DNA of 11,417 bases from Parafannyhessea sp902761955 (GCA_902761955.1 CACWMM010000080.1:1-11417), one strand, 5' to 3'; counted from the first letter of the stretch, positions 1-5,946 are shown. The notes: generated by a model from the letters alone, not told the origin. Translations and numbers: made by a program.

Positions 1-204
1 CATGGAGCCGCTCTGGGCTATGGCGATAACGTAACGGAGCTGCTGCAGCTGCATATGGGGCCTCCCGCATCGGTCTGCTATGCAGTAAAGCTATACCACT
101 TGGAGGCCGATGCGCGCAACGCGCCGGGCAAGAAGGACGCCCCGGGCGAGAAGGACGCCCTGGTCGAGAGGGACGCGGCATGCCGCTGGGGCGCTTGCCT
201 TGGG
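1..204. other. unassigned leading region, possible gene remnant
   Basis: No gene can be assigned here. Plus frame 1 is open from the window edge and shows G/C-rich third positions from about 118 on, where it would encode a repetitive, charged stretch (GKKDAP, GEKDAL, VERDAA). It does not stop before 546, however, and so runs wholly antisense through the well-supported minus-strand gene at 205-399. The other plus frames stop early, at 27-34, and the minus frames lack a start with a ribosome site. It may be the degraded 3' end of a gene lying left of the window, or simply intergenic DNA. A perfect 12-bp palindrome, GCGGCATGCCGC, lies at 175-186, just past the stop of the minus-strand gene. Confidence 0.3.
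127..180. repeat. three imperfect 18-bp tandem units
   Basis: Three consecutive 18-bp units start at 127, 145 and 163. The first two (ggcaagaaggacgccccg and ggcgagaaggacgccctg) differ at two positions; the third is more diverged. Read in plus frame 1 they give the hexapeptides GKKDAP, GEKDAL and VERDAA. A period that is a multiple of three and conserved K/E-D-A chemistry fit a coding repeat, but no convincing gene covers it. Confidence 0.6.
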
Positions 205-399
205 CTACAGCTCTGTCACGATGGCGGCGGCAGCGTACTCCTCGAGGATGGCCTCGAGCTCGCCTTCCGTCTGCGGCGCCTCGCCGTACATCTCGAGCAG
301 CCTCTGGTACGTCACGACATCGCCCGTGGTCTGCAGGAGAAACTTGTCCGTGGGCCTGGGCTCGACGAAGTCGTGGCGATTGGGTGCTGCGTCGCTCAT
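205..399 (-). CDS. small acidic protein of unknown function (64 aa)
   Basis: I do not recognise this 64-residue protein. The start at 399 is chosen because GGAGGA lies about six bases upstream of ATG; longer readings of the same frame have no ribosome site and poor composition. Third positions are almost all G or C, so the coding call is firm. The product is acidic and soluble, with no signal peptide or membrane segment. It begins with a polar, proline-containing stretch (residues 1-17), followed by a likely helical part with YQRLLEMYG near residues 31-39 and an acidic helix ELEAILEEYAAAA near 47-59. The size and the helical C-terminal half could suit a partner-binding protein, but that is a guess. 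The gene has its own promoter inside an inverted repeat and is divergent from a broken XRE regulator gene. Confidence 0.8.
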   Translation of the reverse strand: MSDAAPNRHDFVEPRPTDKFLLQTTGDVVTYQRLLEMYGEAPQTEGELEAILEEYAAAAIVTEL

Positions 400-459
400 G
401 GGGTGTCCTCCGAATGCGCGTGGGGTACGGACGCACGTGTTTCTCGTCCGGCTATCTAT

Positions 460-519
460 GTGTCTAGCAAGACTAGATTCTACGGCGTTTTGGCGCGACT
501 GCCTAGTGATGCTAGACAC
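460..519. promoter_or_regulatory. 17-bp imperfect inverted repeat with four CTAG, candidate operator
   Basis: GTGTCTAGCAAGACTAG (460-476) and CTAGTGATGCTAGACAC (503-519) are inverted copies matching at 15 of 17 positions, with the outer 10 bp perfect, around a 26-bp centre. Each arm holds two CTAG tetramers whose starts are 9 bp apart (464 and 473; 503 and 512). The left arm abuts the -10 box of the minus-strand promoter and covers its likely start point; the right arm overlaps its -35 box. A protein binding both arms would shut the promoter off. I noticed only three other CTAG sites in the window (1010, 2989, 8585), so four in 52 bp is striking. The regulator is unknown; the XRE protein once encoded at 661-986 is the obvious local candidate. 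Confidence 0.6.
477..505 (-). promoter_or_regulatory. promoter of the 64-aa gene
   Basis: On the minus strand a -35 element TAGGCA (500-505) and a -10 element TAGAAT (477-482) are separated by exactly 17 bp. They match the sigma-70-type consensus at 4 of 6 and 5 of 6 positions. The predicted start of transcription is near 470, giving a leader of about 70 bases before the ATG at 399. Both elements lie against the half-sites of the inverted repeat at 460-519, so the promoter is probably controlled by whatever binds there. Confidence 0.6.
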
Positions 520-660
520 GCCGCGCAGGAACTCTCCTATGAATAGAGAAGAGCATTCTTTGTATCTGAATCGCTTTTTGCTTGCGTTGGGCCGCGCCGA
601 GCGGGAAGAATCGCTTGCGTTGCGCGGAACCGGAGCGATCGGGGGGAGGCGTTTGCGCCC

Positions 661-986
661 ATGGGCGCCAGGAAGTCGGACGTGCGGCATCGGAACAACC
701 TGAGGGCCTGCAGGGAGGCCGCCGGCAAGAGCCAGCGGCAGCTTGCGGCCATCATGGGCGTGAGCGAGAAGTCCGTGAGCGCGTGGGAGACCACTTGCTG
801 GCGCTGGCGAACTGCCTGGGCTGTACCCCTAACGACCTGCTGGGATACGAGGGAGACGTCCGTATGGTGCGGGTGCGTGCCTACGAGGAGCGCTATGCGG
901 AGATCTATGCGCGGCTGGCGCCGAACGTGCGTGACGCCTTCGAGACGATTCTGGACGCGACGTCGAAGTCGAGGCGCCCGAAGTAG
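661..986 (+). pseudogene. XRE-family HTH regulator, disrupted by an internal deletion/frameshift
   Basis: From ATG 661, preceded by a GGGGGGAGG ribosome site ending 11 bases upstream, frame 1 encodes an N-terminal XRE helix-turn-helix: NNLRACREAAGKSQRQLA, then SEKSVSAWE up to about position 789. The fold then resumes in frame 3 at about 795 with LLALANCLGCTPNDLLGYEG and a helical C-terminus ending in SKSRRPK at 986. In XRE domains the Trp-Glu and the following Leu-rich helix are separated by about ten residues; here only five bases remain. The simplest reading is a deletion of about 25 bp, which removes the fourth-helix linker and shifts frame. Left in frame 1, translation would run on as Arg/Trp-rich nonsense. 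The product is therefore probably not a working repressor. A sequencing error is unlikely, because more than one base is missing. Confidence 0.8.
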
Positions 987-1008
987 GCGGTCGCCTCGCC
1001 CTGGGCGC
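974..1008. terminator. nested hairpin between convergent genes
   Basis: GCGCCC (974-979) pairs with GGGCGC (1003-1008), and inside it AGGCG (985-989) pairs with CGCCT (992-996) across a 2-base loop. The structure fills the 23-bp gap between the XRE remnant and the GNAT gene and could stop transcription from both sides. There is no clear T tract on either strand, so the call is tentative. Confidence 0.4.
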
Positions 1009-1009
1009 G

Positions 1010-1501
1010 CTAGAGTATGGTCTCCATACCGATCTTCTGCGGCTTCATGCCCATGGCCTCGTAGAACTTGAGGGCGCCGGGGTTGCACGACCACACGTTG
1101 AGCGTCACGTTGTGGAAGCCCTCGCGGCGCGCGAAGTCGATCACGTGGTTGTACAGGGACGTGCCCACGTGCTTGCCGCGGGCAGACTCGTCCACGCAGA
1201 TGTCGTCCACGTAAAGCGTGCGGATGCCGGTGGCGTTGTTGCCGTTCCAGTCCTGGTATATGCAGAACGCGTAGCCCAGCACGCGCTCGCGTGCGTCCGG
1301 GTCGTTCGCGTCTGCCGGCTCCACCGCCACGAATACGGGGGTACTGTCGTCGCGGAAGATCTGGCTCAGCTCGTCTGCGGTGTACTTGGTGGTGTCCCGC
1401 ACGAAGAGGTCTGGCCGTCCGTCCGCATGCACGTTGCACACCTGGACGAGCAGATCCAGAACCTGCGGGATGTCTGCGTCCGTTGCGCGCCTGATGTCCA
1501 T
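1010..1501 (-). CDS. GNAT family N-acetyltransferase
   Basis: This is a 163-residue Gcn5-related N-acetyltransferase, a cytosolic enzyme that moves an acetyl group from acetyl-CoA to an amine. The start MDIRRATDADIPQVLDLL is typical of the family, and AGGAG lies seven bases before the ATG. Motif A, which holds the CoA pyrophosphate, is visible as ARGKHVGTSL (residues 107-116), after the beta-4 strand TLYVDDICV (95-103). Motif B is NPGALKFYEAMGM (140-152), with the usual Asn, Tyr and Met-Gly. The length is normal for the family. The substrate cannot be read from the sequence. The gene lies 95 bp downstream of the ATP-grasp gene on the same strand with no clear promoter between, so the two are probably co-transcribed and may act on the same metabolite. 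Confidence 0.9.
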   Translation of the reverse strand: MDIRRATDADIPQVLDLLVQVCNVHADGRPDLFVRDTTKYTADELSQIFRDDSTPVFVAVEPADANDPDARERVLGYAFCIYQDWNGNNATGIRTLYVDDICVDESARGKHVGTSLYNHVIDFARREGFHNVTLNVWSCNPGALKFYEAMGMKPQKIGMETIL

Positions 1502-1596
1502 GCTCTTCTCCTATCCTGCGTTTCTTGCGTCTGCGTTGTGCCTGTCTGCGCGGCGTCGCCTGCCGTGCCGTCAACCTGCTGTGTGCGGATGGGACC

Positions 1597-2799
1597 TCAG
1601 TCCGCGCGCTCCTGCACGTAGCGAACGAAATCGTCGCGCTCCTGCATGCTGTCCAGGCGGGCGGTGTACATCTGGTTGCCCATGTCGTTGGAGAGCGCGT
1701 CCGGCATGCGCTCGCACATGACGATGGAGTCGCCGTAGCGCGCGATCACGTCCTCGTGGGAGTGGGCGTACGCGTGTGCGTCGCGCCTGCCCGCGTACAC
1801 GCAGATGTGGTTATCGCGCGAGGGCGGCAGCGTGCTGCGGTCAAGCGTCACCATGTCCGCCCAGATCTGGTACACGTCCGTGGAGTGGGCGAAGTTCATC
1901 ATGTCCGGGGAGTAGCCGCCGGGCGGGCGCACGTTGACCTCGAGGCCCACGTAGTCGCCCTGCTGGCCAAGGCCCGGCTTGTCGTGGGCGAGCCTGAAGA
2001 ACTCCATGTGGACGAAGCGACGCCCAAGGCCAAGGCTCCAGGCGGTGGCGCGGCCCAGCTGCCGCAGGATGGGGTCGACCGTGGGAAGCGAGCAGTACCA
2101 GAGGTCGAGCCCCTCCGTCGCGACCCTGGCCATCGAGGGCGGGAACTCCTCCATGTTCTCGAACAGCGGCTGGCAGTGCGAGTCCAGAATGGCGTCGTAG
2201 CTAAAGATCTGGCCCTCCACGTACTCTTCCAGCACGTACGGCGTCTGGCCCTTCTCGCCCAGCAGGCGCTCCAGGTCCGCGCGGCCGTCGATCCTGGCGA
2301 CGCCGCCCGCGCCCACGCCGCGCTCCGGCTTTGCGAACGCCGGCCAGCCTATGCCGGCCTCGCCCTCCACGAAGTCGAGCGCCGCCTCCAGCGTGGTCAG
2401 GCGTATCTGCCGCGCGGTCGCGACGCCGGCGCGGTGGTAGCCCAGCTTCATGTCCGCCTTGCTCTGGAGCGAGCGGATCTGTTGCGCGTTGGGGCCGGTC
2501 GTGACGTTGAAGTCCGTGCGCAGCGCCGCGTCCTGCGCAAGCCAGTACTCGTTGTTCGACTCTATCCAGTCGATCTTGCCGTACTTGTACGAGAAGAACG
2601 CGACCGCTTTGAACACGCCGGGGTAATCTTGGAGGCTCGGGACCCAGTAGTACTCCGTGAGCGCATCCTTCAGGCGGCCGTCGAGCTGGTCGTACGGGGT
2701 GTCGCCGATGCCGAGCACGTTGACGCCGCGCCGGCGCAACCGGTCGCAGAACTGCCAGTACGTGTGGGGAAACTGCGGCGATACGAAGACGAAGTTCAA
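1597..2799 (-). CDS. ATP-grasp domain carboxylate-amine ligase-like protein
   Basis: This 400-residue ATP-grasp protein belongs to the class that activates a carboxylate as acyl phosphate and joins it to an amine or thiol. The N-terminal pre-ATP-grasp fold reads NFVFVSPQFPHTYWQFCDRL and RGVNVLGIGDTPYD. The ATP-grasp core has AFAKPERGVGAGGV (154-167, glycine-rich loop), VLEEYVEGQ (189-197, adenine hinge) and GLEVNVRPPGG (285-295, metal ligands Glu and Asn, then Arg). I chose TTG at 2799 as the start: homologues as I recall them begin at the NFVF strand, GGAG lies four bases upstream, and an extended -10 box at 2848-2853 lies downstream of the alternative TTG at 2862, which would add 21 residues of poor composition. 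The substrate is unknown. A GNAT gene follows, and an esterase gene precedes it on the same strand. Confidence 0.88.
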   Translation of the reverse strand: MNFVFVSPQFPHTYWQFCDRLRRRGVNVLGIGDTPYDQLDGRLKDALTEYYWVPSLQDYPGVFKAVAFFSYKYGKIDWIESNNEYWLAQDAALRTDFNVTTGPNAQQIRSLQSKADMKLGYHRAGVATARQIRLTTLEAALDFVEGEAGIGWPAFAKPERGVGAGGVARIDGRADLERLLGEKGQTPYVLEEYVEGQIFSYDAILDSHCQPLFENMEEFPPSMARVATEGLDLWYCSLPTVDPILRQLGRATAWSLGLGRRFVHMEFFRLAHDKPGLGQQGDYVGLEVNVRPPGGYSPDMMNFAHSTDVYQIWADMVTLDRSTLPPSRDNHICVYAGRRDAHAYAHSHEDVIARYGDSIVMCERMPDALSNDMGNQMYTARLDSMQERDDFVRYVQERAD

Positions 2800-2847
2800 G
2801 GTGCTCCAATCCGGAGGGTCCGGCGCCGTGCGTGGCGCGTGCCTGCG

Positions 2848-2856
2848 ATGATACCA
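2848..2856 (-). promoter_or_regulatory. extended -10 promoter of the ATP-grasp/GNAT pair
   Basis: On the minus strand TGGTATCAT (2856 to 2848) is an extended -10 element: TGn followed by TATCAT, 5 of 6 matches. No good -35 is seen at 17 bp, which extended -10 promoters tolerate. Transcription would start near 2841, about 42 bases before the TTG at 2799. This supports that start. Confidence 0.55.
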
Positions 2857-2870
2857 ACGCAAGATTGCGT
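2857..2870. promoter_or_regulatory. 14-bp palindrome abutting the ATP-grasp promoter
   Basis: ACGCAA (2857-2862) and TTGCGT (2865-2870) are perfect 6-bp inverted arms around a 2-bp centre. The palindrome begins directly upstream of the TGG of the extended -10 box, so it covers roughly -16 to -29, where a repressor would block polymerase. Operator function is inferred from position only. Confidence 0.4.
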
Positions 2871-2928
2871 GCGTGTGAAGCGCGACGCGCCCCGGCGCAA
2901 GGCAGGGGAGAATTGCGTTGATAACGAG

Positions 2929-2979
2929 AAGACCCCGCGCTCCGTGGTTTGAGGGGCGTGGGGCCTTCGGGGCTGTCTT
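2929..2979 (-). terminator. possible terminator after the esterase gene
   Basis: Just past the esterase stop, the minus strand can pair AAGAC-(AG)-CCCCG (2979 to 2968) with CGGGGTCTT (2937 to 2929), a nine-pair stem with a two-base bulge, followed by CTCGTTAT. The same stretch also forms an 11-bp stem with two G-U pairs on the plus strand (2933-2943 with 2953-2963). The loop is long and the T tract is weak, so confidence is low. Confidence 0.35.
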
Positions 2980-2990
2980 GCTTGCGGCGA

Positions 2991-4343
2991 CTAGCGCTTC
3001 TTGCGAGCCGTCCTGGTTGTGGCAGCCTTCTTGGTCGCAGGCTTTGCGGCTGCCTTCGTGGTTGCGGCCGGCTTAGCGGCGGAAGCGGCAGGCTTTGCGG
3101 CCGGCTTAGCGGTGGCCTTGGGCTCGGCCTTCACGGCCGGCTTAGCAGCGGCCTTGGGCTCGGCCTTCACGGCCGGCTTGGCCTCGGTCTTCGCAGCGGC
3201 AGCGGCCTTGGTCGCGGCCTTCTTCGCGGCGGGCTTGGTCGCCGCGGACTTCGCGGAAGCCTTGGCAGGAGTCGCCTTTGCGGTGGTCTTGGCTGCGGGC
3301 TTCGCGGCAGGCTTGGCCTCAACCTTGGGCTCTGCCTTCTTTGCGGCAGGCTTGGCGGCAGGCTTGGCGGCAGGCTTGGCGGCAGGCTTGGGCTCTGCCT
3401 TGGGCTCAGCCTTGGCGGCGGCCTTCTTTGCGGCAGGCTTTGCGGCGGCGGTCACGGGAGCCTTGGGGGCGGCAGCCTTTGCGGCCGGCTTGGCGGCAGT
3501 CTTCTTCGCGGCAGGCTTGGCGGCCTTCTTCGCAGCCGGCTTCGCGGGCTCCGGCGCCTTCGCGACCCACGGCGCCACGGGCTCCTTCTCTACCTCCTTG
3601 GCAACGTCCTCCAGCACGAAGGGCAGGAAGTAGGACATCTGCTTCTTCCACCAGTACCAGTCGTGCGTGACGTCCGCTCCCCAGTAGTCGCACCAGTGGT
3701 CCACGCCCAGGCGGTTGAGCTCGGCGTCCATGCGGCGCTCGTCGTTGGCAAACTGCGCGTCCTCGCCCTGGCCGCAGCAGAACAGAAGCGAGCGGTTGCG
3801 GTACAGGCTCACGTACGGGTGGTCAAGCGGCATGTTGGGCAGGAACGCCAGGACGTCGTTGTCGTACAGCGTGGAGTTCATCCAGTCGCCAAAGAAGTAG
3901 CCGGAGTGGTAGACGCCGGAAAGCGCCATGCAGCCCTGGAAGAGGTCCGGGCGACGGAACAGCGCGATGGCCGCGTGCACGGCGCCCATGGAGCAGCCAA
4001 ACGCGATCGGGCGCAGGTTGGAGGCGTTCAGCTCGTGCACGCGGGGGATGAGCTCATCCGTCACGAAGCGGAAGTAGTCCTCCTGGCGGGCGGCGCGGGC
4101 CTCGTTGTCGCCGTTCAGGAGCGACCAGCTCTGCTCGTCAAAGTTATCAACCGAGAAGAGCTGGATCTGCTTGCCGTCGATGAACTCGGCAAGCGCATCC
4201 ACCATGCCCTCGTCCTCGAGCTCGCTCGCCTTCTGGTCCTGGGTCTGGAACGCGACGACGGGGTAGCCGCCCTCGCCGTAGACGATCAGGTTGGCCTCCT
4301 GGCCGAGGGACTTGCTCTTAAGCTTGTAGACGGAACGCTTCAT
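2991..4343 (-). CDS. esterase-family alpha/beta hydrolase with a Lys/Ala/Pro-rich C-terminal tail
   Basis: This 450-residue protein has two parts. Residues 1-250 form an esterase-D-like alpha/beta hydrolase: FGCSMGAVHA (115-124) holds the nucleophile elbow G-x-S-x-G with Ser118, THDWYWW (226-232) holds the catalytic His227, and the acid is probably Asp195 in CGQGEDAQF. Residues 260-450 are a low-complexity tail built only from A, K, P, E, T, V, S and R, with repeats such as AKPAAK and ending in RKKR. The tail recalls histone H1 and the C-termini of actinobacterial HupB. No signal peptide is seen, so the protein is probably cytoplasmic. I chose the start at 4343 over in-frame ATGs at 4372 and further up because AGGAGGG lies 9-10 bases upstream. 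The substrate is unknown; the tail suggests binding to nucleic acid or another polyanion. Confidence 0.85.
   Translation of the reverse strand: MKRSVYKLKSKSLGQEANLIVYGEGGYPVVAFQTQDQKASELEDEGMVDALAEFIDGKQIQLFSVDNFDEQSWSLLNGDNEARAARQEDYFRFVTDELIPRVHELNASNLRPIAFGCSMGAVHAAIALFRRPDLFQGCMALSGVYHSGYFFGDWMNSTLYDNDVLAFLPNMPLDHPYVSLYRNRSLLFCCGQGEDAQFANDERRMDAELNRLGVDHWCDYWGADVTHDWYWWKKQMSYFLPFVLEDVAKEVEKEPVAPWVAKAPEPAKPAAKKAAKPAAKKTAAKPAAKAAAPKAPVTAAAKPAAKKAAAKAEPKAEPKPAAKPAAKPAAKPAAKKAEPKVEAKPAAKPAAKTTAKATPAKASAKSAATKPAAKKAATKAAAAAKTEAKPAVKAEPKAAAKPAVKAEPKATAKPAAKPAASAAKPAATTKAAAKPATKKAATTRTARKKR
3114..3185. repeat. 36-bp tandem duplication in the esterase tail
   Basis: Two near-identical 36-bp units start at 3114 and 3150, each containing GGCTCGGCCTTCACGGCCGG. 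On the coding strand they give repeated KAEPKA and AKPAVKAEPK segments of the tail. The near identity at DNA level implies a recent duplication. Confidence 0.75.
3343..3390. repeat. four perfect 12-bp tandem copies in the esterase tail
   Basis: The 12-mer GCGGCAGGCTTG occurs four times without change at 3343, 3355, 3367 and 3379. On the minus strand it encodes the AKPA repeats of the esterase tail. Perfect tandem copies of a multiple of three are prone to slipped-strand length change without frame loss. Confidence 0.9.
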
Positions 4344-4435
4344 ATTGGAATGCCCTCCTATCGAGTCCATGTATTCGCTTTGGCGCGTCGGCAGAAGGTA
4401 CGAAATTCTCCGCCGGCGGGTCTTTGCCCGCGTGA

Positions 4436-4444
4436 ATTGTAGCA
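4436..4444 (-). promoter_or_regulatory. extended -10 promoter of the esterase gene
   Basis: The minus strand reads TGCTACAAT (4444 to 4436), an extended -10 box with TACAAT matching 5 of 6 consensus bases. The -35 region (ATGCAC at 17 bp) is poor. Predicted transcription start is near 4429, leaving a leader of about 85 bases before the ATG at 4343. Confidence 0.5.
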
Positions 4445-4585
4445 TTACGTGCGAAATCGTGCATTTTGGGCCCGTTTCTGCCACGTGACTGCGGCGTAAA
4501 GGGCGTTGGTGTCGCGTCGAGCGTCCTTGGTTCCACACGGGGGAGGCGCCACGGCTTTATTGCCGCGCGGGATTAAAGGTGTGGC

Positions 4586-4597
4586 AACATATATGTT
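4586..4597. promoter_or_regulatory. perfect 12-bp AT-rich palindrome upstream of metY
   Basis: AACATATATGTT is a perfect palindrome, 69 bp before the metY ATG, in otherwise GC-rich DNA. Its position suits an operator, or a -10 region carried inside one. No regulator is identified. Confidence 0.35.
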
Positions 4598-4666
4598 CAT
4601 GGCATGTAGGTTCTGCGGTCCCGCCGGCCATGGCGCCGGGAGCCGCCAGCGAGCAGGGAGACGTTC

Positions 4667-5944
4667 ATGGGCACCATCGAGACCACGTGCGTGCAGGGCG
4701 GCTACGTTCCCGGGGACGGCGAGCCCCGGCAGCTGCCCATCGTGCAGTCCACCACCTTCAAGTACGACACCTCGGAGCACATGGGGCGCCTGTTCGACCT
4801 TGAGGAGGACGGCTACTTCTACACCCGCCTGCAGAACCCCACCAACGACGCGGTCGCGAAGAAGATCTGCCAGCTGGAGGGCGGCTCGGCGGCCATGCTG
4901 ACGTCCTCGGGCCAGGCGGCCACGTTCTTCTCGCTCTTCAACATCTGCGAGTGCGGCGACCACGTGGTGGCGAGCTCCGCCCTCTATGGCGGGTCGTACA
5001 ACCTCCTGGCGCACACCATGCGCAAGATGGGGGTGGAGGCAACGTTCGTTTCTCCCACGTGCACGCGCGAGGAGCTGGACGCCGCGTTTAGGCCCAATAC
5101 CAAGTGCGTGTTTGGCGAGACCATAGCAAACCCCGCGCTCGCGGTGCTCGACATCGAGCTGTTCGCCTCTGCCGCGCATGACCACGGCGTGCCGCTCATC
5201 GTGGACAACACGTTCCCCACGCCCGTGAACTGTCGCCCCATCGAGTGGGGCGCGGACATCGTGACCCACTCCACCACCAAGTACATGGACGGCCACGCCT
5301 CATGCGTCGGCGGCGCGATCGTGGACTCCGGCAACTTCGACTGGATGGCGCACGCGGACAAGTTCCCGGGCCTCACGCAGCCGGACGACTCGTACCACGG
5401 CATCGTGTACGCCAAGCGCTTTGGCAACGCGGGCGCGTTCATCACCAAGGCGACGTCGCAGCTCATGCGCGACTTTGGCTCCATCCAGAGCCCGCAGAAC
5501 GCCTACCTGCTGAACATCGGTCTCGAGAGCCTGCACGTGCGCATGCCGCAGCACTGCAGAAACGGGCAGGCCGCGGCGGAGTTCCTGAGCGCGCATCCCA
5601 AGGTCGCGTCCGTCCGCTACCCCGGGCTTCCGGGCGACCGCTACCACGGGCTCGCGCAGAAGTACATGCCACACGGCACCTGCGGCGTGGTCTCGTTTGA
5701 CGTGGCCGGCGGGCGCGCGGCGGCCGAGCGCTTCATGAGCGCGCTCAGGCTGTGCACCATCGAGACCCACGTGGCGGACTCCCGCACGTGCTGCCTGCAC
5801 CCGGCGAGCTCCACCCACCGCCAGATGACGGACGAGGAGCTTGTTGCCGCCGGCATCAGCCCGTCCATGGTGCGGCTTTCCTGCGGGCTCGAGGGCACGC
5901 AGGACATCCTGGACGACCTTGCCCAGGCGCTGGAGCAGGCGTAG
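4667..5944 (+). CDS. metY: O-acetylhomoserine aminocarboxypropyltransferase (O-acetylhomoserine sulfhydrylase)
   Basis: This 425-residue PLP enzyme of the Cys/Met metabolism family makes homocysteine from O-acetylhomoserine and sulfide in the cytosol, feeding methionine synthesis. Diagnostic segments are VQSTTFKYD (26-34), YTRLQNPTN (52-60), LEGGSAAMLTSSGQAA (70-85), LIVDNTFPTP (177-186, Asp180 for the pyridine nitrogen) and HSTTKYMDGH (201-210, Lys205 as the Schiff-base lysine). The length and the GGYVPGDGEP start favour the sulfhydrylase branch over cystathionine gamma-synthase, which is usually shorter by some 30-40 residues. AGGGAG lies seven bases before ATG 4667. The gene is followed after two bases by a membrane protein gene, and both may be translated together. 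A related lyase activity cannot be excluded. Confidence 0.9.
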   Translation: MGTIETTCVQGGYVPGDGEPRQLPIVQSTTFKYDTSEHMGRLFDLEEDGYFYTRLQNPTNDAVAKKICQLEGGSAAMLTSSGQAATFFSLFNICECGDHVVASSALYGGSYNLLAHTMRKMGVEATFVSPTCTREELDAAFRPNTKCVFGETIANPALAVLDIELFASAAHDHGVPLIVDNTFPTPVNCRPIEWGADIVTHSTTKYMDGHASCVGGAIVDSGNFDWMAHADKFPGLTQPDDSYHGIVYAKRFGNAGAFITKATSQLMRDFGSIQSPQNAYLLNIGLESLHVRMPQHCRNGQAAAEFLSAHPKVASVRYPGLPGDRYHGLAQKYMPHGTCGVVSFDVAGGRAAAERFMSALRLCTIETHVADSRTCCLHPASSTHRQMTDEELVAAGISPSMVRLSCGLEGTQDILDDLAQALEQA

Positions 5945-5946
5945 CC

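Larger units (their letters stand above)
4344..4666. other. divergent intergenic region between the esterase and metY
   Basis: This 323-bp region separates two divergent genes. It holds the esterase promoter (4436-4444), a 5-bp GC hairpin with a 6-base loop (4416-4431), a short CGGC/GCCG hairpin around TTTATT (4552-4565), and a perfect AT-rich palindrome at 4586-4597. I looked for SAM, cobalamin and T-box leader motifs upstream of metY and saw none. No strong plus-strand promoter was found. Confidence 0.6.

Noticed and set aside
563..622. Direct repeats GCTTGCGTTG (580-589, 613-622) and GAATCGC (568, 608) in the XRE gene leader
   Set aside because: They are short and of low complexity in this GC-rich context and tied to no promoter element; probably not functional.
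2800..2862. Upstream TTG start for the ATP-grasp gene
   Set aside because: The extension contains the likely -10 box, has Arg/Pro/His-rich composition and precedes the family's normal first strand.
1525..2952. 475-residue open frame on the plus strand
   Set aside because: Antisense to the ATP-grasp gene, whose motifs are unmistakable; its composition is typical of a shadow.
3000..3560. CRISPR-like array
   Set aside because: The periodicity comes from in-frame AKPA codons; there are no unique spacers between constant repeats.
2949..4442. Gly/Leu/Arg-rich repetitive open frame on the plus strand resembling a surface protein
   Set aside because: It is the complement of the esterase and its AKPA repeats; the opposite strand holds the catalytic motifs and the ribosome site.
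4440..4666. SAM riboswitch or T-box leader for metY
   Set aside because: No GATGAAACCC-like core, no T-box sequence and no leader terminator with a matching antiterminator were found.
4445..5296. 283-residue open frame on the minus strand
   Set aside because: Antisense to metY and the intergenic region; no family motif.
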